From NCBI GenBank assembly GCA_015655535.1, contig JAATEW010000413.1, positions 1-27,537 of the forward strand: DNA of 27,537 bases. The letters are read 5' to 3'. Origin of the DNA: Hyphomicrobiales bacterium. Its GTDB lineage: Bacteria; Pseudomonadota; Alphaproteobacteria; Rhizobiales; Beijerinckiaceae. Position numbers and translations under genes: made by a program. Positions 7,949 to 16,582 of the stretch are shown one piece after another. The notes under the pieces were generated by a model. That model did no database searches. It was not told the DNA's origin and saw only the letters and a program-made list of their open reading frames with translations. How positions within the stretch are numbered: position 1 is the first letter of the stretch; each line of letters starts with the position of its first letter.

Positions 7949-10402
7949 ATGACGATCGTACCGCGTATGAAAACGAGAATCCTATCGCCAATAGGTGTGA
8001 TGAGCCTGCCTTTGTGGCTGAGCCTCACGGTATCGACAGGGGCTTTGGCGCAGGCCGCGTCCCAAGGCGCGCAGCCGGCGGCCGAAGGCCATGTCGAAGA
8101 TGTCGTCGTGTCGGCACCGCCTGAGACGATCACGGAGCAGCAGATTCAGAAGGTGCAGTCCACGCCGGTCTCGGCGACGATCGTCACCCAGCAGCAGCTC
8201 GAGGCCGCGCAGATCACCGACCTTCAAGGCGCGCAAAAGCTGCAGCCCAGCCTGAACATAAAATTCCAAAATGTGCGGAATATCGCCATCAATGTGCGCG
8301 GCTTCGGCGCGTCTTCGTCGAACGCGACAGACGCGATTTTCGGCGGCACGCCCGTCTATCTCAACGGCGTCTATCAGCCCTTCGTCGGCCAGGCCGTCTT
8401 CGACATTCCGGACCTCGTCGGCGTCGAAGTGCTGAAAGGGCCACAGGCGACGGCGGGCGGCCAGGACAATACGGGCGGCGTGGTCAATATAACGACGGCT
8501 TTGCCGAGCTTCACGCAAGGCGAAACGCTCGAGTTTCAATATGGCAGCTATAATATGTTCCAGGAAAAGGCGAGCGCGACGGGCCCGATCGCCGGGAGCG
8601 ATTGGGCGGCCTTCCGCGTTTCCTTTTTCGACAAGGATCAGGAAGGCTATCTTCTCAGCACAACCGACGCCAATAAATACATGGGTACCCATGACAAAGG
8701 CGGGATGGCGCAATTTCTTCTGATGCCGAATGCCGACCTGACCGCGCTCATCGGCTTTAATTATTCGACGGTCACGCAGGCGCAATTGCCGGCGGCCTAT
8801 GTCGGCACGTTCACCAATTATACGAATGGGACGGCTGTTTCGAATAATTACGCTACCCGTGCCGCGCGGCTTGGCTGGGTTCTGCCGGCGCCCGGTTCAT
8901 TGCTCAATACCTATACGACGAATGGCAACGGCTGGCAGAACACCGCCCAGGATTCTTATCAGATCTCGGCGAAGATCGATTATACGTTTAATGGCTTTAC
9001 TCTCGAATCCGTGACCGCCGCGACCGCCTGGGATTTCCATCCTCACAATGGCTTCGGGGTGATCCCCCAAGTCAACTCGCCCTATGGATCGGGGTCTCAG
9101 ATCGATGCGAAGTCCATAACCGAGGATATCAAACTGTCGAATCCCAAAGGCGGACCTGTCGATGTCACGGGCGGCGTCTTCTTTCTGAAGAGCCTTCTCA
9201 TCGATCACTCGAACAGCAGTCAATACGGGCCATTGGCCGGAGCCTTTTACGGCAGCACGACCCCCGGCCTCGGGCCAACCAATAATGCGGCCTTAAACAA
9301 TCTCGCTCAACTCGGCTATGATGATCCTCTGACGACCGAAATCGCGCCCTACATCCGCGATGTCTGGCATGCAACGCCGAACCTCGATATCACGACCGGC
9401 TTTCGCTATTCTTATAATTATAAGAATAGCGAATTCGAACAGTGGTTTCCGAGCTGGGTTTATGGCACGCCCAGCGCAGCGATCGTTGCCCTCCAAGATG
9501 CGCAAAAGGGGGCGCCGCGATATTGGGATGCCTCGACCCATCAAGGCATGGTCTCCTATGTCGGCACCGCGACCTATAAATTCACGCCGGACGTCTTCGG
9601 CTACGCCACGATCTCGCAGGGCGGACGCGCCGGCGGACCGAACCCGGCAACCGGCAACCTTCCGAATAACGTTCCGACAACGGTGCTTCCCGAACGCATC
9701 GAAGATTACGAAGTCGGCATCAAAAGCACCTGGTTCGACCAAAAGCTGACGGCCAATCTCGCGGCCTTCGTGATGATCGATCACAATTACATCGCTCAGG
9801 GCTCAAGCCTCCTTGGCGGCGTAACCGTGCCCTATCTCCTCAATGCCAAGCGTGCCGAGTCGCGCGGCGTCGAACTCGACCTTCGCGCGCAGCCGATCGA
9901 GGGCCTCAATCTCTATGGCTCCGCCACTTATGACGATGCCTTTTATGCGTCTTTCACGAATAGCTCCTGTCCGCCCGAAATCACCGGCCAGACGAGCTGC
10001 GACCTGACTGGGAAACCGCTCGCGAATACGCCGAAACTGACCTTGGTTGCCGGCGGTGAATATAGTTATCACATCGGGAATCTTCTGGCTCCCATGGGAG
10101 CCGTGGCGGACAAGCCCCTCATCGCTTACGCCGGCGCGGACTACACTTGGCAGACCGATTATTTTTCGGACCAGAGCGGTGCGACCAACGACAGCATATA
10201 TGCCCTCATCCATCCCTATGGCATCCTCGACGTTCATGCTGGCATAAAGTTCGAAGACAATAGTGTGGATCTGGTCGGATGGATCCATAACGCGTTGAAC
10301 CATCATTATTTCACGTCAATCGCCGGATCATCGAACGGCGAAATCGTGGCAACGGTGGGCGATCCCTTGATGGCGGGCGTGACGCTGCGCGCCAGGTTCT
10401 AA
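7949..10402 (+). CDS. TonB-dependent outer-membrane receptor
   Basis: An 817-aa outer-membrane beta-barrel receptor for a metal chelate or other large substrate. It has a signal peptide (MKTRILSPIGVMSLPLWLSL then STGALAQA) and a TonB-box-like EDVVVSA at about 50-56. The plug domain contains AINVRGFG, VYLNGVYQPF, VEVLKGPQATAGGQDNTGGV and VVNITTALP. Alternating barrel strands follow, and the chain ends in the expected aromatic (TLRARF). There is no N-terminal FecA-like signalling domain. ATG 7949 has GGAG 8 nt upstream; ATG 7928 has its purine run too close and ATG 7967 is a further candidate. A perfect TTGACA occurs at 7857-7862, but I found no convincing partner hexamer. The ligand is unknown. 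Confidence 0.92.
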   Translation: MTIVPRMKTRILSPIGVMSLPLWLSLTVSTGALAQAASQGAQPAAEGHVEDVVVSAPPETITEQQIQKVQSTPVSATIVTQQQLEAAQITDLQGAQKLQPSLNIKFQNVRNIAINVRGFGASSSNATDAIFGGTPVYLNGVYQPFVGQAVFDIPDLVGVEVLKGPQATAGGQDNTGGVVNITTALPSFTQGETLEFQYGSYNMFQEKASATGPIAGSDWAAFRVSFFDKDQEGYLLSTTDANKYMGTHDKGGMAQFLLMPNADLTALIGFNYSTVTQAQLPAAYVGTFTNYTNGTAVSNNYATRAARLGWVLPAPGSLLNTYTTNGNGWQNTAQDSYQISAKIDYTFNGFTLESVTAATAWDFHPHNGFGVIPQVNSPYGSGSQIDAKSITEDIKLSNPKGGPVDVTGGVFFLKSLLIDHSNSSQYGPLAGAFYGSTTPGLGPTNNAALNNLAQLGYDDPLTTEIAPYIRDVWHATPNLDITTGFRYSYNYKNSEFEQWFPSWVYGTPSAAIVALQDAQKGAPRYWDASTHQGMVSYVGTATYKFTPDVFGYATISQGGRAGGPNPATGNLPNNVPTTVLPERIEDYEVGIKSTWFDQKLTANLAAFVMIDHNYIAQGSSLLGGVTVPYLLNAKRAESRGVELDLRAQPIEGLNLYGSATYDDAFYASFTNSSCPPEITGQTSCDLTGKPLANTPKLTLVAGGEYSYHIGNLLAPMGAVADKPLIAYAGADYTWQTDYFSDQSGATNDSIYALIHPYGILDVHAGIKFEDNSVDLVGWIHNALNHHYFTSIAGSSNGEIVATVGDPLMAGVTLRARF

Positions 10403-10420
10403 AACCAACAAAAGATAAAG

Positions 10421-10452
10421 GCCCGGGTGCATCAGCGCTCGGGCTTTTTTTT
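10421..10452 (+). terminator. rho-independent terminator of the TonB-dependent receptor gene
   Basis: GCCCG (10421-10425) pairs with CGGGC (10440-10444), and the stem can extend past one mismatch. It is followed at once by eight T residues. It begins 18 nt after the receptor stop codon. Confidence 0.8.
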
Positions 10453-10896
10453 GTGTTTGGAGCCGGTTGAGTTTTCAAGCAGACTCATTTGGGCTGCCAT
10501 GCTCAGTCCCTGGGTTCAAGTCCTGGGATGATCCGCGCATCCAAAGCTCAGCAACTGGAGATGCGTGTGGCCAGGTCAAGCCCATGCCTGTCCAGTTTAA
10601 GTCGCGATAACGTGTTGTATGCAATTGGGCCGGCCTCGAACTGGCCGCGCCGGGCGTACTTTCCATCCCGACGAGCATGTCGGATTTCGCCATTCATCCG
10701 ATGGCGGCGATTTTCGGCGAAGCGTAGCTCGCCAATGCTAACCGCCAAGAGATGAATGGCAGTCTTTGAATATCATCGACTCTAAAACAGCGGCCCGATT
10801 TCTCTCAATCGGACAGCCGCAGGTCAAGCCCAGCCTTGACGCAACTGAAAGTCCGTTGCGCTCTATGGCGAGATCAACCGGCCCCTATCCGGTCAC
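10453..10896. other. non-coding stretch with tandem hairpins, function unknown
   Basis: No convincing gene: two short antiparallel open frames here match nothing I recognise. The DNA is rich in inverted repeats. Hairpin 1: arms 10689-10698/10751-10760 (10 bp), 10702-10707/10742-10747 (6 bp) and 10716-10720/10729-10733 (5 bp), with symmetric 3/3 and 8/8 internal loops. Hairpin 2: 10790-10800 with 10807-10820, 11 bp with a 3-nt bulge. Hairpin 3: 10823-10828/10835-10840. Hairpin 4: 10840-10845/10855-10860. A 13-nt direct repeat CAGGTCAAGCCCA occurs at 10572 and 10820. This could be a structured RNA or a decayed palindromic element. Confidence 0.4.
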
Positions 10897-11304
10897 TCAT
10901 CGCTGCTTGATCGGCTTATAGATATCGTGGCAGGCGCGGCATGTATTGGGGACTTGCCGGGCCGTCGCAGCGGCTGTGGCGAAATCCTTGGCTTCTATGG
11001 ATTTGATCGCTGATGCCATCAGGGCCAGCCCGTCCTGCGCGATCTTCACGGCGTCTTCGGCATCGCCTTTCTTCGCAAAATAGCCGGAAGAATATTTGAA
11101 CCCGTCCTGAATGACCGCGGCATCGTCCAGGGCGCCGTTCGCATTGCCTCCGGTAATGTCCGGCTCAAAGAATTTGATAGCTCTATCCACATCGTGCATC
11201 AGATCGTCGTCATAATCTTTGAGATCGATGTCGCGATGCTCGGCATAGGCCGCGCCGCTCAAAATCGCCGCACCCAACCCGCACAGGATAACAAATTTAC
11301 GCAT
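10897..11304 (-). CDS. small exported class II-like cytochrome c
   Basis: A 135-aa periplasmic protein with a signal peptide (MRKFVILCGLGAAILSGAAYA) and a single C-terminal haem motif CRACH (C122, C125, H126) after a mostly helical body. This is the same architecture as the cytochrome c' family member at 3610-4113, but shorter, and the two share little sequence beyond the haem end. It lies downstream of and in the same direction as the DUF1501 gene, but a strong hairpin terminator at 11415-11445 separates them, so it probably has its own promoter. It may accept electrons from a neighbouring periplasmic oxidation; that is inference. Confidence 0.75.
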   Translation of the reverse strand: MRKFVILCGLGAAILSGAAYAEHRDIDLKDYDDDLMHDVDRAIKFFEPDITGGNANGALDDAAVIQDGFKYSSGYFAKKGDAEDAVKIAQDGLALMASAIKSIEAKDFATAAATARQVPNTCRACHDIYKPIKQR

Positions 11305-11414
11305 CTTGAATTCCGTCCATGATGGGCGGCCCCGCCCTTTTGTAATTGCCCTACGCAGGAAGCGGCTCCGCCACTAGATGATCTTCCTCGTGACGCTACA
11401 GCGCACCGCTCATG

Positions 11415-11445
11415 AAAAACGCCGGAAGAAAGCTTCCGGCGTTTT
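11415..11445 (-). terminator. bidirectional-looking rho-independent terminator after DUF1501 gene
   Basis: A perfect 13-bp stem, AAAACGCCGGAAG (11416-11428) with CTTCCGGCGTTTT (11433-11445), and a 4-nt loop. Read on the minus strand it ends in a T run, 30 nt after the DUF1501 stop codon. The A and T tracts on both sides would let it act in either direction. Confidence 0.85.
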
Positions 11446-11475
11446 CTCCTTGGTCAAATTCTTCGCATGTGTGGA

Positions 11476-12924
11476 TCAGGCGAGAAGCTCTTCCACGACC
11501 GCGCCATAGACGACGGTCGGGCGCTCCGCGCGGCCATCGTGCATATAGATCGTGCGCAAATGGTCGAGCCCCAATTGCTGCAGTACGGTCGCATGCAGAT
11601 CGTAGGTATCGACCTTCTTGCCTTGCGCCTGCAGCCCGATCTCGTCGGTCTCGCCGAACGTCGTGCCCGCCTTGACGCCGCCGCCTGCGAGCCATTGCGT
11701 ATAGCCCCAAGGATTATGGTCGCGTCCATTGCCGCTCTGGCCATAGGAGGTCCGGCCGAATTCCGAGGTCCAGACGACAAGCGTGGTGTCGAGAAGGCCG
11801 CGCTGCTTCAGATCCGTGAGCAGGCCCGCGACCGGCTTGTCGACCGCCTTCGCGTGGGCGCCATGATTCTTTTCGAGATCCTCATGCGCATCCCAGTCTC
11901 GCGCCTCGCTGTTGCTCGCGGCCTCGAGCTCGCCGGATACGACCTGAATGAACCGCACATTGCGTTCGACAAGCCGGCGCGCGCGCAGCAGAGTCGTGCC
12001 GTAATCCTTGCTCGCCGGATCGTCCAAGCCGTAGAGCGACTTGATCGCATCCGGTTCCTTAGCCAGATCGACCGCTTCCGGCGCGGCGCCTTCCATGCGG
12101 TAGGCCAGCTCATAAGACCGCAGCCGCGCCTGGAGTTCGGTATTCTCCGGATGCTCCGCGGCGTCCTGCGCATTGAGGCGGCGCAACAGATCGAGATCGT
12201 CGCGCTGCTCTTGCAGGCCCATCAGTTCAGGATGCGAGAGATTGAGAATTGGCGACGCGCCCGACCGGAAAGGCACGCCCTGATAGACCGCCGGGAGGAA
12301 GCCCGAATTCCAATTGACCGAGCCGGAGCGGGGCTCCCTCTTGCCGCTGTAAAGCACGACATAGGCCGGCAGATCGTGATTGGCCGAGCCCAAGGCATAG
12401 GTCACCCAAGCGCCGAGTGACGGCCGTCCCGGCCGCAGGTCGCCGGTGTTCAGCTTCAAAATCGAAATGTCATGCGTCGCGCCGATGGTCGTGCTGGATT
12501 TGATGAAGGTCAGCTTATCGGCATGTTGGGCGATATTCGGCACGAGGTCCGAAAACCACGCGCCGCTTTCGCCATATTGCTTCCAGGTCCGGTTGGAGGC
12601 GAAGAGCTTGCCGACGCCGCCTTGCGTGCTCGTCTTGACGCCCGACAGGAACGACGGCGGCACTTCCTGGCCCGCGAGCCTGATGAGTTCCGGCTTGTGA
12701 TCGTAAAGGTCGAGCGTGCTCGGCGCGCCCTGCATATGAAGCCATATGACCGATTTGACCTTGGCGGGAAAATGCGGCGCTTTCGGTGCCAGCGGATCGA
12801 CGAATGTATCGGCCAAAGCCGGAGTGGCGAATATGCCGCCTCCTGGCATCTGAGCGGCGAGCGTCATTCCGCCGACACCGTAGAGGGCATTGAACAGCAT
12901 TTCACGGCGCGATTGAGTTCCCAT
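11476..12924 (-). CDS. DUF1501 domain protein, Planctomycetes type, Tat-like leader
   Basis: A 482-aa exported protein of the DUF1501 family, which is distantly related to the sulfatase/alkaline phosphatase fold. The leader has a twin-arginine-like SRREMLF and a hydrophobic stretch ending near PALA. Family landmarks are VKSVIWLHMQGAPSTLDLYD, PELIRLAGQEVPPSFLSG, TTLVVWTSEFGRTSYGQSGN and GRDHNPWGYTQWLAGGGVKA. The start has AAAGGA about 8 nt upstream. It lies 30 bp after the DUF1549/DUF1553 gene, the standard partner order in Planctomycetes, where these pairs are abundant but of unproven function. In an alphaproteobacterium the pair suggests horizontal acquisition. A large open frame on the opposite strand is a shadow. 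Confidence 0.88.
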   Translation of the reverse strand: MGTQSRREMLFNALYGVGGMTLAAQMPGGGIFATPALADTFVDPLAPKAPHFPAKVKSVIWLHMQGAPSTLDLYDHKPELIRLAGQEVPPSFLSGVKTSTQGGVGKLFASNRTWKQYGESGAWFSDLVPNIAQHADKLTFIKSSTTIGATHDISILKLNTGDLRPGRPSLGAWVTYALGSANHDLPAYVVLYSGKREPRSGSVNWNSGFLPAVYQGVPFRSGASPILNLSHPELMGLQEQRDDLDLLRRLNAQDAAEHPENTELQARLRSYELAYRMEGAAPEAVDLAKEPDAIKSLYGLDDPASKDYGTTLLRARRLVERNVRFIQVVSGELEAASNSEARDWDAHEDLEKNHGAHAKAVDKPVAGLLTDLKQRGLLDTTLVVWTSEFGRTSYGQSGNGRDHNPWGYTQWLAGGGVKAGTTFGETDEIGLQAQGKKVDTYDLHATVLQQLGLDHLRTIYMHDGRAERPTVVYGAVVEELLA

Positions 12925-12954
12925 ATGTGCGGTCCTTTCGAAATCGGAGAATGT

Positions 12955-15261
12955 TCAGAAGCGATAGGCGAAGTCGTTCGAATTCACGACGACATGGACG
13001 AGATCGACCAAGACGGCGGCGCGGATCGGATCGAGCGGCTCAGAGGACTTGAAGCCGATCGGGACGGCGATCGCGAACTTGCCGTCGGCGGCCTTTTCCT
13101 TGATGACCCTCTCATGGCTCACCAGGAAGCCGAGCAAGAGAGACTTCTCGGAATCGGTGGGTGCCCGTGCGAACAGGATCTCGTAGAGCCGGTCGATCTC
13201 CGCCGATGGATCATTGCCGCCTTCGCGGATGATCCGGCCGGCGAGAGCTTGCGACCATTCGTAGACCACGTCGTTATTCAACAGCGTCAGCGCCTGCAGC
13301 GGTGTCGTCGTCACGTCGCGTTTGCTGTGAACCTGTTGGGCATTTGCCATGTCGAAGGGTTCGAGCAGTGGATAGGGCACGCTGCGCCGCGTGAAGACAT
13401 AGATGCTGCGGCGATTGAAGTCCTGCGGGTCTTTCGAGACCTGCCACATGTTGCCAGCATTCAGGTTCGAAGGCACCGGCGGAAAGACGCTCGGGCCACC
13501 GACCTTGTCGACAAGCTTGCCCGAGGCGACGAGCAGCGAGTCGCGGATTTCCTCCGCGTCCAGGCGCTTCGCCGGGAAGACGGCAAGCAGCTTATTGTCG
13601 GGATCGGCGGCGCGCACATTATCGCGATGCGCCGAGGATTGCCGGTAAACGGAGGACAAAAGAATCTGCCGGTGCAGCTTCTTGATATCCCAGCCGCTGT
13701 CGATGAAGCTCGTTGCGAGATAATCCAACAGTTCGGGATTTGTCGGCCGCTCCCCGCCCTTGCCGAAATCGCTGACCGTCGCGACAATGCCCTTGTCGAA
13801 ATATTCGTTCCACACGCGATTGACATAGACGCGCGCCGTCAGAGGATTGCTTGGGCTCGCGATCCAATTCGCCAGAGCCGTGCGCCGGCCCGACGACGTA
13901 GCCGAGGGAGCGATGACCGGCTTCTCGTCGGTCAGCGCCACCGGGAATGCCGGCTGGACTTCATCGAGCGGCTTTTCATGATTGCCGCCGAAGAAGACAT
14001 AGGTCGGCGGAGATTCCGGGCCGAGCTCCGTCATAGACGTAAAGGTGTCGGAGCCTTTCGCGGGCTTCAGCCTGTCGAATTTCTTCAGCTCCTCGGAGAG
14101 CTTTTTATATTCGGCCCACTTCGCCTCGTTTTCCGGCTTGTAAGCCGGGTTTTCCTTATTCTCCGCGATATCGCGCAAATATTGAGACAGATCATTATCG
14201 GTCGTCACATTTTCGAGCCGGTGATTGATCCAGCGGTCGAAAGGCGTCCACTCGTCCTTCGCTTTGAAGATCGACTCGCGGCTATCCGTCAGATAGCGCT
14301 CCTTGTGATATTTTTCTGCTTCTGCCCGGATCGGCTCCAAAATCGCCTTGCGTTGCGCCCGGATATCTTTGGTCGCCTCCTGATATTTGGCCTGTTCCTT
14401 TTTATATTCGCGCTCGACGTCGCCCTCGGCGGCCGGGAGTTTCATGGCCTCGCTCGTATTGGCGAAGAAAGCCTGCAGCGAGAAATAATCCTTCTGCGAG
14501 AACTTATCGAACTTGTGGTCGTGGCAACGTGCGCAGCCGACCGTCGTGCCGAGCATCGCCTGCCCGACCGTATCGGTTATATCGGTCGCAATTTGATATT
14601 TGCGGTCGACCAGATCGCGGGAATTATAATTGTCGGGATAGCCCGCCAGGAAGCCCGTCGCGACCATAATGCTCTGATTGCCGGGCGCGATCTCGTCACC
14701 CGCCAATTGCTCCTTGATGAACTGCGCGTAAGGCTTATCCTCGTTGAAGGAATTGATCACATAATCGCGGTAGCGCCACATATTGGGACGCGTCGGATCG
14801 TTCTGAAATCCGGTGCTGTCGGCATAGCGCGCGAGATCGAGCCAGCGGCGCGCCTGGCGCTCGCCATAGCGCGGCGAGGCCAACAGGCGGTCGACGAGTT
14901 TTTCGTAAGCGTCAGGCGAAGCGTCATTGACGAAAGCCGCGACTTCCTCCGGCGACGGAATGAGGCCCCAGACGTCGAGCGTCGCCCGGCGGATGAATGT
15001 GGCGCGATCGGCTTCGGGAGCGGGGGTCAGGCCATTGGCTTCGATCTTCGCCAGAACGAACGCGTCGATCGGTGCGCGGACCCAGTCGGCCTGCTTGACC
15101 GAGGGCACCGCCGGCCTTTGAAGCGGCTGCCAGGCATAGGGAAGCCGCGATCGGCTCGGCGCCTTCGCGTCGCCGTCGAGCGGCTTGTCTTCCGCCAACG
15201 CGCCCGCAGTTGATAGTCCCAATAAAACGCAGAGAAATGTCCGCTTCAGTGACTTCTTCAT
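12955..15261 (-). CDS. DUF1549/DUF1553 (PSCyt2-PSD1) protein with CxxCH haem motif
   Basis: A 768-aa exported protein of the Planctomycetes cytochrome type. It has a signal peptide (MKKSLKRTFLCVLLGLSTAG then ALAE). The DUF1549/PSCyt2 domain spans about 60-270 (RAPIDAFVLAKIEANGLTPA, YGERQARRWLDLARYADSTG) and includes a haem-binding CARCH (C243, C246, H247). A charged, coiled-coil-like middle lies at about 280-400. DUF1553/PSD1 spans about 480-740 (RRTALANWIASPSNPLTARV, YVNRVWNEYFDKGIV, SSVYRQSS, RSVPYPLLEPFD). The separate N-terminal PSCyt1 domain found in many relatives is absent. With the DUF1501 partner it probably forms a two-gene operon for an extracytoplasmic oxidation or degradation process; the substrate is unknown. 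Confidence 0.88.
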   Translation of the reverse strand: MKKSLKRTFLCVLLGLSTAGALAEDKPLDGDAKAPSRSRLPYAWQPLQRPAVPSVKQADWVRAPIDAFVLAKIEANGLTPAPEADRATFIRRATLDVWGLIPSPEEVAAFVNDASPDAYEKLVDRLLASPRYGERQARRWLDLARYADSTGFQNDPTRPNMWRYRDYVINSFNEDKPYAQFIKEQLAGDEIAPGNQSIMVATGFLAGYPDNYNSRDLVDRKYQIATDITDTVGQAMLGTTVGCARCHDHKFDKFSQKDYFSLQAFFANTSEAMKLPAAEGDVEREYKKEQAKYQEATKDIRAQRKAILEPIRAEAEKYHKERYLTDSRESIFKAKDEWTPFDRWINHRLENVTTDNDLSQYLRDIAENKENPAYKPENEAKWAEYKKLSEELKKFDRLKPAKGSDTFTSMTELGPESPPTYVFFGGNHEKPLDEVQPAFPVALTDEKPVIAPSATSSGRRTALANWIASPSNPLTARVYVNRVWNEYFDKGIVATVSDFGKGGERPTNPELLDYLATSFIDSGWDIKKLHRQILLSSVYRQSSAHRDNVRAADPDNKLLAVFPAKRLDAEEIRDSLLVASGKLVDKVGGPSVFPPVPSNLNAGNMWQVSKDPQDFNRRSIYVFTRRSVPYPLLEPFDMANAQQVHSKRDVTTTPLQALTLLNNDVVYEWSQALAGRIIREGGNDPSAEIDRLYEILFARAPTDSEKSLLLGFLVSHERVIKEKAADGKFAIAVPIGFKSSEPLDPIRAAVLVDLVHVVVNSNDFAYRF

Positions 15262-15389
15262 CGCCTACCCCAACAAATAATCCGCTTCGAGAGCACCAAG
15301 AATTCGCAATCCGGCAGGCCCGTCATGACACCCGTAAGAGCATCACGATTCGAGCTTTAACTCGATCAATTTATAGCCATGATACGAGA

Positions 15390-15431
15390 CCAGCCGCGCA
15401 CGATAAGAGGTGTCATCTCTTGCGGTGCTGG
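15390..15431 (-). other. hairpin in the presumed leader of the DUF1549/DUF1553 operon
   Basis: Interrupted stem: 15390-15394 pairs with 15427-15431 (CCAGC/GCTGG), 15395-15397 with 15422-15424, and 15405-15409 with 15417-15421 (AAGAG/CTCTT). It lies 129 bp upstream of the minus-strand start codon at 15261. The rest of the 379-bp gap 15262-15640 holds the palindromes listed next and no gene that I can support. Confidence 0.35.
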
Positions 15432-15447
15432 CTATATTCCTACTATT

Positions 15448-15470
15448 ATTATCGATAATGTCAATTGACA
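15448..15470. promoter_or_regulatory. two abutting palindromes in a divergent promoter region
   Basis: ATTATCGATAAT (15448-15459) and TGTCAATTGACA (15459-15470) are both perfect 12-bp palindromes sharing one base. The second contains TTGACA on both strands, so it could supply a -35 box for each of the divergent genes (DUF1549/1553 on minus, dienelactone hydrolase-like on plus), or be an operator. Matching -10 boxes are weak on both sides. Confidence 0.4.
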
Positions 15471-15640
15471 GAAAACATCGACTAACTTAATTGTGAACCT
15501 GCCTGAAGCGCGGTGGCAAAAGCCGCCGCCGCGGATCGGCCGCCGCCGGATTGAACTCGATGCAGACGGCTCCGACACGCTTTGTCGCGCCGCTGCGTGC
15601 GGGATGATTCAACAATGAGCCGAATATGAGGAGTGCACGC

Positions 15641-16531
15641 GTGACACGCCGGACAGCCAATGATTTTCATCCGGAGATCTTGAAGCTTTTCGATCTCCAT
15701 GTGCATGGCTTCATCAGCCGCCGCGGATTTATTGATCGTGCTGCGAAATTCGTGGCCGGCGCGGCGGCTGCGGCCGGCGTGCTTGAGGCGTTGAGCCCGC
15801 GTTTTGCCGAGGCCGAGCAAATTGCCAAAGACGATGCGCGCATCAAAACCCGCATTCTGGATTATCCGTCTCCGGATGGCTACGGCACCATCCGCGCTTA
15901 TCTGGCCGAGCCCGCGCATGTGGACAAAAAACGACCCGTCGTGCTTGTTGTCCACGAAAACCGTGGATTAAATCCGCATATAGAAGATATCGCGCGGCGG
16001 CTGGCCGTGGACGGCTTCATCGCGCTTGCGCCGGATGCTTTGACGCCGCTTGGCGGCTATCCAGGTGATGAGGATAAGGCGCGCGAGCTTTTCCCAAAGC
16101 TCGATCAAGCCAAGACGCATAATGATTTTCTCGCGGCTGCCAAATTCGCGAAGGAATTGCCGGAAGGCGACGGCAAGGTCGGCGTGGTCGGCTTCTGCTA
16201 TGGCGGCGGAATTGCCAATTTTCTTGCAACGCGCGTTTCCGATCTTGCGGGTGCCGTCCCGTTCTACGGCGCCCAGCCGACGGCTGAGGAAACCGCGAAA
16301 ATCAAAACGGCCCTGCTCATTCATTACGCGGGCGCGGACGACCGCATCAATGCCGGATGGCCTGCCTATGAGACAGCGTTAAAGGCCAACAACGTCAAAT
16401 ATGAAGCCTACATCTATCCGGGTGTTCAACACGGCTTCAACAATGACACGACGCCTCGTTACGACGAGGCCGCGGCGAAGCTCGCCTGGCAGCGTACGGT
16501 CGATTTCTTCAAAGCCCATCTCGTAAGCTGA
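15641..16531 (+). CDS. exported dienelactone hydrolase-family protein (YghX-like)
   Basis: A 296-aa alpha/beta hydrolase. A twin-arginine-like leader (ISRRGFIDRAAKF, about 25-37, then an Ala-rich stretch) points to Tat export. Catalytic residues of the dienelactone hydrolase type are visible: the nucleophile Cys in GFCYGGG (C186), Asp in AGADDRINAG (about 234) and His in GVQHGFN (about 264), with the HENRG motif near 105-109. GTG 15641 was chosen over ATG 15626 because GGAG lies 8 nt before it and MTRRTANDFHPEILKLFDLH matches the N-terminus of YghX-type relatives. It is followed 51 bp later by the rhodanese-like gene, beginning a run of four exported proteins. The substrate is unknown. Confidence 0.88.
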   Translation: MTRRTANDFHPEILKLFDLHVHGFISRRGFIDRAAKFVAGAAAAAGVLEALSPRFAEAEQIAKDDARIKTRILDYPSPDGYGTIRAYLAEPAHVDKKRPVVLVVHENRGLNPHIEDIARRLAVDGFIALAPDALTPLGGYPGDEDKARELFPKLDQAKTHNDFLAAAKFAKELPEGDGKVGVVGFCYGGGIANFLATRVSDLAGAVPFYGAQPTAEETAKIKTALLIHYAGADDRINAGWPAYETALKANNVKYEAYIYPGVQHGFNNDTTPRYDEAAAKLAWQRTVDFFKAHLVS

Positions 16532-16582
16532 TGTCATCGTCGCGCGGCCGTGCCGCGTATTCTTGTGAAAAGTGAGGGTATG

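Noticed and set aside
10505..10530. A tRNA T-arm-like sequence (GGTTCAAGTCC)
   Set aside because: No matching acceptor, D or anticodon arms can be drawn around it, and the T stem needs two G-T pairs.
10475..10755. Short open frames on both strands after the receptor terminator
   Set aside because: They overlap antisense, match nothing I recognise, and coincide with the inverted-repeat-rich region, which is better described as non-coding.
12472..15213. A 913-codon open frame on the plus strand, antisense to the DUF1501 and DUF1549/DUF1553 genes
   Set aside because: Its product is Arg/Asp/Ile-rich with no recognisable domain, it spans the gap between two real genes, and the minus-strand proteins have clear family motifs. 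It is a GC-driven shadow.
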